A stretch of DNA of 64,000 nt from Polyangiaceae bacterium (GCA_025937785.1 JAICQQ010000001.1:62001-126000); one strand, 5' to 3'; numbered from the stretch's first letter, positions 24,716 to 32,614 are shown. Numbers and translations are program-made. Notes: generated from the letters alone by a model not told the origin.

Positions 24716-25852
24716 CTAAACTTCGACCCCCGGGGGCACCGCGGCTATACGGGAGTCGGGGGCGGGCGCTGCTTCGAAGGAAGTTGGCAGGGGCGTGCGC
24801 GGCGTGAACGCGGCGCCCTCGGTGTGGGGCTCGAGCAGCGCTAGAAAGCGCAGTAGGGGGTCTGCTCCCAGCGTGCCGTCAGCGCGAGCTCGTTCACCGT
24901 TCTTGGCGTGCAGTGTGACGCGGTCACCCCGCTTCAGGTGAGCTACCGCTTGCGAGGCAACGTCGCGGATCCGCCGCTCGAACAGGTTCGACCATTCCTC
25001 GCTCGGTTGCTCGCCGGAGAAGTTGGAGTCCACGACGAGCTCGACTTCGCGCCGCGTTTCGCGCGCGCGTTCCAGCAGCACGTACTGGTTGGCGATGGTG
25101 CTCTTGCGCCAATAGATGTCGCGCGGATCGTCGCCCTGTCGCATCGGGCGTACACCCAAGATCTCGTCGCCAGTGCCGCGTGCCGCGGAGCCGTGACCGC
25201 CGAGGTGTTGGCCGGGGCGGTCGGCGGGCAGCTGCACGGGATCGACCGCGGGATAGATGATGAGCTCGCCTTCGGCCGCCAGCTCGCGGGATTTCTCGAA
25301 GAGCCCGAAGGGAAAGCGCGTGGCGATGCGGAACCCGATGTGCCGATCGCGACCCCGGCGGGCCGGGGTGCGGCGGTACGCCGCGACCTGGGCTGAGTCG
25401 GGGCTGATCTTGAGGAAAAAGCAGCGCTTGTCGGCTGGTTGACCGGCGCGCAGGTCTTCGATCTCGATGGCGTACGACGGGACCCGCTGCTTGTGGTTGA
25501 AGACTTCGATTTCTACGAGGTGCGCGCGACCGACCTGTGCGCGCGCCGGCAGCCGGCGCAGCACGGTCAGCTTGCGCAGACTGAGCTCGCTGAGCACTGC
25601 GGACACGATGATCAACGAGAGCAGCATGCCGAGCAGCAGGTACAGGAGGTTGTTGCCGGTGTTGATGGCGGCGAAGCCGACGCCGAGCGTGATGCCGATG
25701 AAGTACTTGCCCTCGCGCGTGAGCTTCAGGCGGCGCGCGGGGCGGAGCCAACGAATCCAGCGCAGCCAACTCGGCAGTGAGGTAGTGCGGAGCGCCGGTG
25801 GTTCGAGCGGTTTCTGGTGGGCAGCATGCCTGGCCTTGCCGGACTCGACCAC
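24716..25852 (-). CDS. DUF58 domain membrane protein
   Basis: 378 residues starting with GTG at 25852, eight bases after the MoxR stop. Two adjacent membrane helices occur near residues 50-90 (GKYFIGITLGVGFAAINTGNNLLYLLLGMLLSLIIV split by the conserved NTGNNLLYL). A beta-rich extracytoplasmic-type domain and the DUF58 signature follow: GDEILGVRPMRQGDDPRDIYWRKS and the MIDAS-like acidic strand VELVVDSNFSG. It is the standard partner of MoxR AAA+ ATPases. The tail after residue 340 is Pro/Ala-rich. Together with MoxR and TgpA it probably forms an envelope-associated chaperone or assembly complex, a role inferred from family context only. Confidence 0.92.
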   Translation of the reverse strand: MVESGKARHAAHQKPLEPPALRTTSLPSWLRWIRWLRPARRLKLTREGKYFIGITLGVGFAAINTGNNLLYLLLGMLLSLIIVSAVLSELSLRKLTVLRRLPARAQVGRAHLVEIEVFNHKQRVPSYAIEIEDLRAGQPADKRCFFLKISPDSAQVAAYRRTPARRGRDRHIGFRIATRFPFGLFEKSRELAAEGELIIYPAVDPVQLPADRPGQHLGGHGSAARGTGDEILGVRPMRQGDDPRDIYWRKSTIANQYVLLERARETRREVELVVDSNFSGEQPSEEWSNLFERRIRDVASQAVAHLKRGDRVTLHAKNGERARADGTLGADPLLRFLALLEPHTEGAAFTPRTPLPTSFEAAPAPDSRIAAVPPGVEV

Positions 25853-25860
25853 GGTGGTCC

Positions 25861-26826
25861 TCAGAGCGGCACGGGCACGCGATTGATGACGTCGCGGACG
25901 GCCACTTCGGCTTCTTCGCGACTGGGGACATAACCTTCAGCGTGTGCGGCAAGGCGGACGCGGTGGGCGAAGAGTGGCACCGCCAGCTCGTGCAGATCGT
26001 CGGCAATGCAGTAGCGGCGGCCGTTGAGGAGGGCGCGCGCGCGGGCGGCTCGGGACAGGTTCATTCCGGCGCGGGTCGACGCGCCGAGGCTCAAGGCGGG
26101 CGTGGAACGGGTTGCGGTCACTAGCGCCTGCAGATAGGTGCCAAGGGCACTGTCGATCGAAACCCGGTCGACGTCCCGCTGCAGGTCGATGAGTGAGCGG
26201 GGGTCGAGGACGGCGGGCACGTCCGCGGCGCGGTCGGTTTCTGGATCCAGCATCAACCGCGTCTCGACCTGAGGCGGTGGGTAGCCGATCTTGATACGCA
26301 CCATGAAGCGGTCGAGCTGGGACTCGGGGAGCGGGAAGGTTCCGGCGAAATCTTGGGGATTTTGCGTGGCCACGACGATGAAGGGGTCTGGCAGCGGCAC
26401 GGATTGGCCGTCGAGGGAGACCTGTCGATCGTTCATGGCCTCGAGCAAGGCGGATTGGGTGCGGGGGCTCGCGCGATTGATCTCGTCGGCCAGCAGTACA
26501 TTGGAAAAGATGGGCCCCTTGCGCAGTACGAAATCGGCGCGGCGCTGGTCGAACACGGACACGCCGAGCACGTCGCTCGGAAGCAGGTCGCTGGTGAATT
26601 GGACGCGACGCATCTCGCCGCCCATTGCGTTCGCGAGCCCTCGAGCGAGCGTGGTCTTGCCCACGCCGGGCACGTCTTCGATCAGGATGTGGCCGCCGGC
26701 AAGCACGGCGATCAGCGTGAGCTCGACGACGTCGGACTTTCCCTCCAGTGCGCCTTCTACCGCGAGGCGGAGCTCTTGCAGCCGCTCCATCCGTTCGGCT
26801 TCTAAGGAGACGGCAGAGGAGGTCAT
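25861..26826 (-). CDS. MoxR-family AAA+ ATPase
   Basis: 321 residues. Walker A is EDVPGVGKTTLARGLA, Walker B is NVLLADEINRASPRTQSALLEAM, sensor 1 lies in VVATQNPQDFAGTFPLPESQLDRF (MoxR signature) and the Arg finger follows. The C-terminal lid includes SLGASTRAGMNLSRAARARALL and ends DVINRVPVPL. MoxR ATPases act as chaperones for assembly of protein complexes, usually with a VWA or DUF58 partner encoded next to them, as here. The ATG at 26826 starts MTSSAVSLEAERMERLQELR; the frame is open to 27060 without family resemblance. First gene of the three-gene operon; the 235 bases upstream show no recognisable promoter but are AT-richer than average. Confidence 0.94.
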   Translation of the reverse strand: MTSSAVSLEAERMERLQELRLAVEGALEGKSDVVELTLIAVLAGGHILIEDVPGVGKTTLARGLANAMGGEMRRVQFTSDLLPSDVLGVSVFDQRRADFVLRKGPIFSNVLLADEINRASPRTQSALLEAMNDRQVSLDGQSVPLPDPFIVVATQNPQDFAGTFPLPESQLDRFMVRIKIGYPPPQVETRLMLDPETDRAADVPAVLDPRSLIDLQRDVDRVSIDSALGTYLQALVTATRSTPALSLGASTRAGMNLSRAARARALLNGRRYCIADDLHELAVPLFAHRVRLAAHAEGYVPSREEAEVAVRDVINRVPVPL

Positions 26827-27061
26827 CGCGGGTATGTTAGCATGCCAAGGTAATGTTTCTGAGTCATGGAAAACATAGAAGTTACATCCTGCTTGCGCCA
26901 GCCGAGTGATGCTGGAATGAGCGTGAGTCCCAGGAATGCGATGGCAGCACTTCCAGTAACGGGACAAAGCGGGTGCGAATTCAGCGTATTTCGTCCATAT
27001 TGCCCGGCTTGGGGGCCAGTCTGCCTCGAGTGTTCCCGGCGGGCTGCGGTCGTGGGACACG

Positions 27062-27715
27062 GTGCACGACGTGGCGGCTAGGATTCAGAGTATCGAAGTG
27101 GCGAAGGTGACCCGACTTTTCGGCTCGACCTGCGCGCTGCGATCGGTGTCCGCCACGTTCGAGGCCGGCGGCATCACTTTTCTGCTGGGCCCGAATGGAG
27201 CCGGTAAGAGCACGTTGCTCTCCATCATCGGCACCGCGCTCCGCCCGACGTCGGGTGTGGTCAGGTATCCGCCGGGGGACCCGAGCTTGGCCGAAGTTCG
27301 CGGGCAAGTCGGTTGGGTGGCGCACGACAGTCGATGCTACCGAGAGCTCAGCGGCCGTGAGAACGTCGAGTTCGCCGCTCGGCTTTACGGCTTGGACGCG
27401 CCGAGCGCGTGGGCGCGGGTCGCGGCGTTGGTGGGTATCGATCGGTTCGGAGAACGCCCCGTGGGCACGTTGTCGCGCGGACAGCGGCAGCGGGTGGCCC
27501 TGGCGCGCGCACTCGTGCATCGACCGTCGGTGCTCTTGATGGACGAACCTTGGTCCGGCCTCGACACGGCCAGTGCTGCTCGGCTCGAGGAGGTGCTCGA
27601 TGACGAGCGGCGCCGCGGGACCATCGTGGTGGTCGTCACGCACGGCACCGACGTGGTGGATCGACTGGGTGGGCGCCGCCTGGTGCTGCGCCGCGGTGGT
27701 GTCGTGGAGAGCTAG
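27062..27715 (+). CDS. ABC transporter ATP-binding protein (CcmA-like), no permease adjacent
   Basis: 217 residues from GTG 27062. Walker A is LLGPNGAGKSTLLSIIG, the Q-loop region reads QVGWVAHDSRCYREL, the signature is TLSRGQRQRVALARALVHRP, Walker B is LLMDEPWSGLD and the switch His is VVVTHGTD. The short length and AHD...YRELSGRENVEFAARLYG resemble CcmA-type heme or multidrug exporter ATPases. No permease or binding-protein gene follows; instead the reading frame ends with a TAG that belongs to the tip of an inverted-repeat element. A permease gene could have been displaced by that insertion, or the ATPase may work with an unlinked partner. Confidence 0.9.
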   Translation: MHDVAARIQSIEVAKVTRLFGSTCALRSVSATFEAGGITFLLGPNGAGKSTLLSIIGTALRPTSGVVRYPPGDPSLAEVRGQVGWVAHDSRCYRELSGRENVEFAARLYGLDAPSAWARVAALVGIDRFGERPVGTLSRGQRQRVALARALVHRPSVLLMDEPWSGLDTASAARLEEVLDDERRRGTIVVVVTHGTDVVDRLGGRRLVLRRGGVVES

Positions 27716-27766
27716 GGCCTGTCCCTGAATTGGTCCGGCCCGTGAACGTGAACGTGTGCGTGCCCG
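27712..27766 (+). repeat. Left inverted repeat of the four-helix-bundle element
   Basis: It begins CTAGGGCCTGTCCCTGAATT and contains GGCCCGTGAACGTGAACGTG, a GTGAAC hexamer repeat, ending near GTGCCCG. It includes the TAG stop of the ABC ATPase gene at 27713-27715. Confidence 0.85.
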
Positions 27767-27805
27767 TGCCGGAGAAGTCGAGGAAAAAAGCTGTCCATGG
27801 CGGTC

Positions 27806-28033
27806 GAACTCCGTCGCCGAGCCTCTCGAGGTCAAGTAATAGCGTCGCTTGTCCGGCTTGGAGTGTTTCCCGGGGCCCTCGGCGATGTTCAACACGATTG
27901 ACGAGGACGCCCGGGTGAACTCATCCGACAGGTAGCCTCGTCCTCGCGGTAGTCCTTCTATGATCGCGTTTGCGATAACGAGAGAATCCAGCGCGACTTG
28001 ATACACTTCCGATCCGTCATGATCGAGCGTCAT
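27806..28033 (-). pseudogene. Truncated four-helix-bundle protein (23S rRNA IVP-like)
   Basis: From ATG 28033 the frame encodes a start typical of free-standing four-helix-bundle proteins: VYQVALDSLVIANAIIEGLP, SDEFTRASSSIVLNIAEGPG, KHSKPDKRRYYLTSRGSATE. Family members run to about 120 residues with two more helices. Here the resemblance stops at residue 76 (SATE), where a CxxxLD-type helix is expected, and the frame continues through a short unrelated stretch into the left inverted repeat (ARARTRSRSRAG from GTGAAC hexamers). An internal deletion of the second half is the simplest explanation. Known relatives occur inside 23S rRNA intervening sequences and as dispersed genes; their role is unclear. 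Confidence 0.65.
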
Positions 28034-28075
28034 GCTCCAGCCATCGGCCCCACCTCGGCATCCGTTGCGCTTCTT

Positions 28076-28128
28076 CGGGCACGTTTACGTTCACGGGGCC
28101 ATCATCCGAATTCAGGGACAAGCCCTAG
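28076..28128 (-). repeat. Right inverted repeat of the four-helix-bundle element
   Basis: Read on the minus strand from 28128 it begins CTAGGGCTTGTCCCTGAATT, then after a short unmatched stretch GGCCCCGTGAACGTAAACGT and GTGCCCG. It matches the left end in inverted orientation and includes the TAG stop of bioD at 28125-28127. Confidence 0.85.
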
Positions 28129-28787
28129 TCCAGGCGCAGCGTTGTGCGGAGAGCGCTGAGCGTGGGCGGCTGAGCGGCGCTGACCCCCAGAATGGGCAGC
28201 TCGGGGTGGAGGCGTTGGAGCAGCGATAGGTTCGACGAAGTGCTGGCGTCCGTCGCGGCGTGATGATTGAGGACGAGCATGTCGGGTGGCCGGTTTAGGG
28301 CTCGCATGGCGTGCAGCGTGGCGCCGACGTCGTGCAAGACGCCGAGCCGGTTGGGTGCCACCAGCAGCCAGAGCGCGGGATCGAGTTGGCGGGCGAGGTC
28401 GAAGTTCGTTTCATCCTCGGTGAGGGGGCTAAAGACTCCGCCGGCGGTTTCTACGATGCACGTAGTGGCATGTATTGCAGTGCCACGCTTGGTCGTGTGC
28501 TCGCGAACCCATGTGGGGATCAATTCGAGATCGATGGTCGACCCAGCGAGCTCGGCCGCGAGCCAGGGAGTCATGGGGTCGCTGAAAACGTAGTGTGGCG
28601 ACACGCAGGAGTGGCCCGCCGCCTCGGCGAGTGCGGCGGCATCAGCGGGTTGCGCCGCAGGGTCGCATCCCGTTTCTATGGGCTTGAGGGCGATGCAAGT
28701 AGAGCGCTCGGCGCTGCGCGCGAGCGCGGTCGCAACCCATGTCTTTCCGATTTGAGTTCCGACGCCCAGGACGACAATTCGCAGCAC
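28125..28787 (-). CDS. bioD: Dethiobiotin synthetase
   Basis: ATP-dependent ring closure of 7,8-diaminopelargonic acid with CO2, the penultimate step of biotin synthesis. The P-loop is VVLGVGTQIGKTWVATALA (family pattern GTDTGVGKT), followed by CIALKPIETGCDP. Later come VETAGGVFSPLTEDETNFDLA (E-G-AGG substrate loop) and MLVLNHHA in place of the usual LN.. nucleotide site. I prefer GTG 28787, which begins MLRIVVLGVG as in homologues; an ATG at 28829 would add 14 residues. The stop codon lies in the tip of the adjacent inverted-repeat element, so the last residues may differ from the ancestral end. It follows bioF on the same strand. Confidence 0.9.
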   Translation of the reverse strand: MLRIVVLGVGTQIGKTWVATALARSAERSTCIALKPIETGCDPAAQPADAAALAEAAGHSCVSPHYVFSDPMTPWLAAELAGSTIDLELIPTWVREHTTKRGTAIHATTCIVETAGGVFSPLTEDETNFDLARQLDPALWLLVAPNRLGVLHDVGATLHAMRALNRPPDMLVLNHHAATDASTSSNLSLLQRLHPELPILGVSAAQPPTLSALRTTLRLD

Positions 28788-28873
28788 GCGCCGAGGGTAC
28801 CCTCGGGCGGGGCCGGCGGCGAGAGGCATCGCTCAGAAGGTGGCTCGTGAAAGCCGTGACGGGATGCGCCGCT

Positions 28874-30013
28874 CTATGCGGGCTGTTCTGCGCTTACGGC
28901 GTCGGCCACGGCTGCAGCGATGCGCTCGAGGGTGGCCCGGGTCATGGAGGCGGTCACCGTAATGCGCAGGCGCGCGGTTCCCTCAGGAACCGTAGGGGGA
29001 CGGATCGCCTGGACCAGGATTCGCTGCTGGAGCAACCGCTCCGCGACACGGACGCTGCGAGCAGCGTCTCCGATGAGCACGGGGACGATGGGGCCGTGAC
29101 TCTCCGCTGGGACGGGGATCCACCGTGCTGCAAGGGCCGCTCGAAGTGCCGCCGCGTTGTCGGTGAGTTGCGCGCGGGCGCTGTCGGCTGCGCGGGTAAC
29201 GCGGAGCTGGTGAAGGAGAAGCTCCGCGGCCATGGGTGAAGTTCCGGTGGAAAAGACAAAGGAGCGCGCGCGGTTCCAGAGCCAACGACGGAGGGTGTCA
29301 CTGCCGGCGACGAAGGCTCCGGCATGCCCCAGGGATTTTCCAAGCGTGCCCACCAAGACATCGGGCGCGACGCCGGCCTCGGCGCACCGACCTGCGCCTT
29401 CTGCTCCGAAAACTCCCAGGGCGTGGGCTTCATCGACGTAGAGGTGGGCTTGGTAATCGTCGCAGAGAGCCCGGAGGCGGGCGAGGTTCGGGGAGTCACC
29501 GTCCATGCTGTAGTAGGATTCGACGACAACCCAGCGGGACTGGGCCTGGGTCGTCCGTGAAAGCTCCCGAGCGACCGCGTCGGTGTCGCAGTGCTCGACG
29601 ATCGCCACCGTCGCTCGGGACAAGCGGCAGCCGTCGACTAGCGAGGCGTGGTTGAGTCGATCGGAGACAATCAGGTCGTTACGGTCGCAGAGCGCGGCGA
29701 GCGTCCCTACGTTCGCTGCGTACCCGCTCGAGAACAGCAGCGCAGCGGGTTTCCCGACCCAGTCGGCGAAAGCCGCTTCGAGCTCGAGGTGCTCGGGATG
29801 GGTCCCATGGACTAGACGCGACGCACCGGCTCCCAGCCTTGCCTGCAGCGGTGTTTCACGTGAAACATGCCCCGCCCCGAGCCCGAGGTAGTCATTCGAA
29901 CAGGCGAGGAGAAGGTCCGATCGTGCCCCCAGCAACGCGCCGTCTGGCTCCCGCAGGAGCCCCTTCGCGGAGAGCTGAGTCAGGGCGGCGTCGAGCTGAT
30001 CCAAACGGGGCAC
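28874..30013 (-). CDS. bioF: 8-amino-7-oxononanoate synthase (or close PLP acyltransferase)
   Basis: PLP-dependent condensation of L-alanine with pimeloyl-thioester in biotin synthesis. The 379 residues show CSNDYLGLG, GAGASRLVHGTHPEHLELE, LFSSGYAANVGTL, the His that stacks on PLP in SDRLNHASLVDGCRLS, VDEAHALGVFGAEGAGRCAE and the Schiff-base lysine in GTLGKSLGHAGAFV. I place the start at GTG 30013 (MPRLDQLDAALTQL). The frame remains open for another 155 codons upstream, but that part is the end of a decayed tnpB, so a longer start would be an artefact. bioD follows downstream with 86 bases between. Confidence 0.92.
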   Translation of the reverse strand: MPRLDQLDAALTQLSAKGLLREPDGALLGARSDLLLACSNDYLGLGAGHVSRETPLQARLGAGASRLVHGTHPEHLELEAAFADWVGKPAALLFSSGYAANVGTLAALCDRNDLIVSDRLNHASLVDGCRLSRATVAIVEHCDTDAVARELSRTTQAQSRWVVVESYYSMDGDSPNLARLRALCDDYQAHLYVDEAHALGVFGAEGAGRCAEAGVAPDVLVGTLGKSLGHAGAFVAGSDTLRRWLWNRARSFVFSTGTSPMAAELLLHQLRVTRAADSARAQLTDNAAALRAALAARWIPVPAESHGPIVPVLIGDAARSVRVAERLLQQRILVQAIRPPTVPEGTARLRITVTASMTRATLERIAAAVADAVSAEQPA

Positions 30014-30189
30014 CGCCGAAGCATGCGGGGGCACGACGAACGGCGCCAGCACTTCGAGCTTTCCCCGGTAGGCCGGGCGCCTCTCCACAGACGTTCGGCG
30101 TCCCCGCGGGCTTTGCGGCGAGTGACGCCGGCCACTAGTCGCAGCCGCCGTGGGTGCGTACACGACCCGCGGATACTGCGGCCGGCCTG

Positions 30190-31155
30190 TTACGGCATGC
30201 GTGTTGCGGTCGGCCTCATGACCGCAACTCTGGCAACGAACGATTGGCTCGCCGAGGCTGAGCGCTTCGCCGACGACACCGCACCGAGCAGAGCGCCGGG
30301 TTACTGGAATAGACCGGTCCGCTTGAGCAGCTCCGCTACGTACCCGGCTTTGGCTTGAGGCGAGCAAGGTGCCGACAGCGCCCGGGCACCTCGAATTAGC
30401 CCACAAACGCTCCAATGGCTCCAGGACCAGGTGACCTGGGTCGATGGGGTCGAGATGGGTGTCGACGCAAGAAGTCATGCCGAATGTTTCGGATCCGCCC
30501 TTGCATGGGCGAAGGCGCTGCCTTGCACGCTAACGGGGACGTGACCGGCTTGTCCCCTCAACGCGCGACCCTTCCGCAGCATCCGTCGCAGCCGACGACT
30601 CTCGCGCACGCGCCCGCTGCCGAGCTTCGGCAACGCCCCCCACTCGTGCCTGATCGTGCTCGCCCCGCGGATCGCCGATACTGTGCCCGAGGCCCTTGTT
30701 CCGAAGCCGAAAGGATTGCCGGGCTGTCGCCTTGCGCTTGAACCTGCGAAACCTCGGCGGCTTGCCCTGGCGCTCTCCTTGCGGGCGACGGAGAAGCCTT
30801 CGAGCGCTCTGCCCAGATCGACTGGGGGCCTCTTCGGACAACTTGCTGGCACACGTCTGACCGCCACCCAAGCCCCAGCCGGCTTCATCACCCCCAGCCG
30901 CTTCATCACCCCCAGCCGCTTCATCACCCCAGCCGCTTCTGAGCGCCTCCACCCGTTGAAGGCATTGATGAGATCGAAGCCGGACCCTAGGGCCTCTGGC
31001 TGGCTCGACGCTCCTGCCCGCCTGTTGCTTCGCCTCGAGCGCATTCATCATCAAGCGCAAGCATTGGTGTTGAACGCAAAGCAACAGGCGCCCACGGCCT
31101 GCGGCGTGCTCGCTTCCTGCTACAGCGTGAAGCTGAAGACGGTGTGCCGGCTCAT
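30190..31155 (-). pseudogene. Decayed TnpB (IS605 OrfB) gene with internal deletion
   Basis: Pieces in order, in shifting minus-strand frames, match the TnpB architecture. An N-terminal MSRHTVFSFTL followed by a stop and then CCFAFN / QCLRLMMNALEAK comes first. FDLINAFNGWRRSEAAG, VDLGRALEGFS.ARK, GKPPRFRRFKRKATARQSF and GSGRVRESRRLRRMLRKGRA follow. After a jump, the C-terminal zinc ribbon appears as ARCGVVGEALSLGEPIVRCQ SCGHEADRNTHA. Most of the RuvC core is missing, so the nuclease is dead. The last piece is in frame with bioF. TnpB is the RNA-guided nuclease of IS200/IS605 elements; its guide RNA usually overlaps the 3' end, here right before bioF. No TnpA is present. Confidence 0.62.
30882..30934. 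repeat. Three tandem 17-18-bp repeats inside the tnpB remnant
   Basis: GCTTCATCACCCCCAGCC occurs at 30882-30899 and 30900-30917, and again at 30918-30934 lacking one C. The third copy shifts the frame relative to the others. On the minus strand the copies read GVMKRL. The repeat interrupts the TnpB resemblance right after the NAFNGWRRSEA segment, so it looks like a post-inactivation expansion. Confidence 0.8.
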
Positions 31156-31398
31156 GCCCCGCCGATATGACGAACTCGCACGTCGGGACACCGGCCGACT
31201 AGCCGTCCTCTCTCAGCATTAGGACACGACCGTCCATTCGAAAACCCGCGTCAAACCGAGCAATAGGCATCCTCCACGGAGGCACGGCGTGCCGTCGGGC
31301 AGCTGTATGAACGGGGCCCACCTAATGCGATGGCCCGAGGAAATCGGCTGCAGCGCTGCCTGGAACGTCCCACGGTTCACCGGTACGCTCCATGTTCT
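31156..31398. other. Non-coding interval between tnpB remnant and TetR gene
   Basis: These 243 bases separate the 5' end of the decayed tnpB from the divergent TetR gene. I see no gene. The left end of the former IS element should lie here, but I could not identify the expected subterminal hairpins. The promoter or operator of the TetR gene is also expected here; no clear palindrome was found. Confidence 0.4.
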
Positions 31399-32013
31399 AT
31401 GTCGCAGGCTCCCCGGATAGAACCAGCCCCCGGGCGCGGCTGCTACGACCGAGCGTTGTCGCGTCAGGCACGTCAGGCCGAGCAGAAGACGCGGTTGGTG
31501 GGATGGATCGCGGAGATGTACCGCGCGCGAGGCATGGCGTTGACCGTGCATGACGTGGTGCAAGCGGCTGGTGTTGGCAGAAATACGTTCTACGAGTACT
31601 TCGACGGACTCGACCACGCGCTCGACTACGCCGCACAGACGCATGCGAAGACCATGTACGAGCGCATCTGGAGCGCGGTGGAAGAAACACGCACGCCGAT
31701 CGCGAAGCTACGAGAGCTAAGTCGTGCCTGGTTCGCCGAGCTCGAGCGTGACCCGGCGCGAGCGACACTTCTCTTACGCCTACCCGTGGGTGCCCGCTCG
31801 GCTGCTGTCAGCACCTTCGCAGCTCTGCTCGAATCGGCGCTCGAGCGGGCGCGCAGCTTCAATGCCGCGAACCCGGAAGCCGCCTTGATCGACTACGCTG
31901 CCTTCGCAGCAGAAGGGGGCGCCCGCACCATGCTTGCACCGGGCACGATGGCGGCGGCGCGGGCAGAGCTGGAGCAAGGTCTGGCGGCGCTCCTCACGCG
32001 AGTGTTTCGTTGA
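31399..32013 (+). CDS. TetR-family transcriptional regulator
   Basis: 204 residues from ATG 31399. The helix-turn-helix is LTVHDVVQAAGVGRNTFYEYFDGLDHALDYA (residues of about 52-83), the usual TetR pattern with V..VF..F replaced by NTFYEYF. The C-terminal part is helical and forms the ligand and dimer domain (IAKLRELSRAWFAELERDPA, LLLRLPVGARSAAVSTFAALL). The first 25 residues are not conserved-looking and the true start could be a little later. Target genes are not evident: the divergent neighbour is a pseudogene and zapA follows after 220 bases. The effector is unknown. Confidence 0.88.
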   Translation: MSQAPRIEPAPGRGCYDRALSRQARQAEQKTRLVGWIAEMYRARGMALTVHDVVQAAGVGRNTFYEYFDGLDHALDYAAQTHAKTMYERIWSAVEETRTPIAKLRELSRAWFAELERDPARATLLLRLPVGARSAAVSTFAALLESALERARSFNAANPEAALIDYAAFAAEGGARTMLAPGTMAAARAELEQGLAALLTRVFR

Positions 32014-32233
32014 ACGCGGCGCACGACTCGCCGTCCCGCAGCAAAACCGCCTCTCGGAGCTCGCCGCCGCACGTCGCGTTAAGCCGCGCGAAACAGCGGG
32101 ATTGTCCGATCTTTCTCCAGCGCTGGGCGCAAGCACCGCTGCTGTGGGCCCCTTGTGGACAATCCTGGGAGGACATGTGCGCGCCGACAAGACGATTTCC
32201 ATTGCTCGCGGGCGATGCTACCGTGCAGCCACG

Positions 32234-32599
32234 ATGAGCGGAGCGCCAGTCGAACTCAAGGTCGCGGGACACACCTACCGTGTCGTCGCGTCCGCCGAGA
32301 AAGAGGTACTCCATCGTCTGGCCGCGATCGTCGATGCCAAGGTCAACGAACTGACGTTGCCGGGCCGCCAGGTGTCTCAGCAAGCCGTGCTGCTGGCTGC
32401 CATCTCGCTGGCTCACGAGCTCGAAGAGGAGCGCGCCAAGCGCGCGCGACTCGAACAACGCGCCCGCGAAATGTTCGGCGACCTACTCGAGCGCGTCGAC
32501 GCAGCCCTCGAAGGCGCTGCAGCCCTCGAGCGAGCCCTGCCGCCACAACCGTCCGCCCATCCTGGCCACGCTGCTCAGGATGGCGCAGACGATACGTAA
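32234..32599 (+). CDS. zapA: Cell division protein ZapA
   Basis: Small cytosolic protein that promotes FtsZ bundling at the Z ring. The 121 residues start PVELKVAGHTYRVVASAEKE (family beta-hairpin with G..Y.l....), then HRLAAIVDAKVNEL and a long coiled-coil helix (AVLLAAISLAHELEEERAKRARLEQRAREMF). The last 25 residues are Pro/Ala/Asp-rich. In gammaproteobacteria ssrS (6S RNA) follows zapA; here another gene begins 15 bases later, so there is no room for it. Start ATG 32234 is the only one giving the family N-terminus. Confidence 0.88.
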   Translation: MSGAPVELKVAGHTYRVVASAEKEVLHRLAAIVDAKVNELTLPGRQVSQQAVLLAAISLAHELEEERAKRARLEQRAREMFGDLLERVDAALEGAAALERALPPQPSAHPGHAAQDGADDT

Positions 32600-32614
32600 G
32601 TACAGGCGACGCTC

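Larger units (their letters stand above)
27712..28128. mobile_element. 417-bp element bounded by inverted repeats and carrying a truncated four-helix-bundle ORF
   Basis: The element lies exactly between the convergent ABC ATPase and bioD genes. Its outer 20 bases at each end agree at 19 positions (CTAGGGCCTGTCCCTGAATT on the left; the right end has T at the eighth base). The similarity resumes as GGCCCGTGAACGT and GTGCCCG over about 50 bases. The tips contain the TAG stop of both flanking genes in symmetrical positions. The interior encodes the N-terminal part of a 23S-intervening-sequence-protein-like four-helix bundle. No transposase is inside, so it would be non-autonomous. Copies elsewhere in the genome would prove mobility. 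A long RNA stem between the two ends is also possible. Confidence 0.65.

Noticed and set aside
30014-30478. Longer BioF of 534 residues
   Set aside because: The extra 155 residues contain a TnpB zinc ribbon and not a BioF N-terminus; the family starts near GTG 30013.
30882-30934. CRISPR-like array
   Set aside because: Three head-to-tail copies without spacers inside a pseudogene; a simple tandem repeat.
32600-32614. 6S RNA after zapA
   Set aside because: Only 15 bases separate zapA from the next gene, so there is no room for the RNA.
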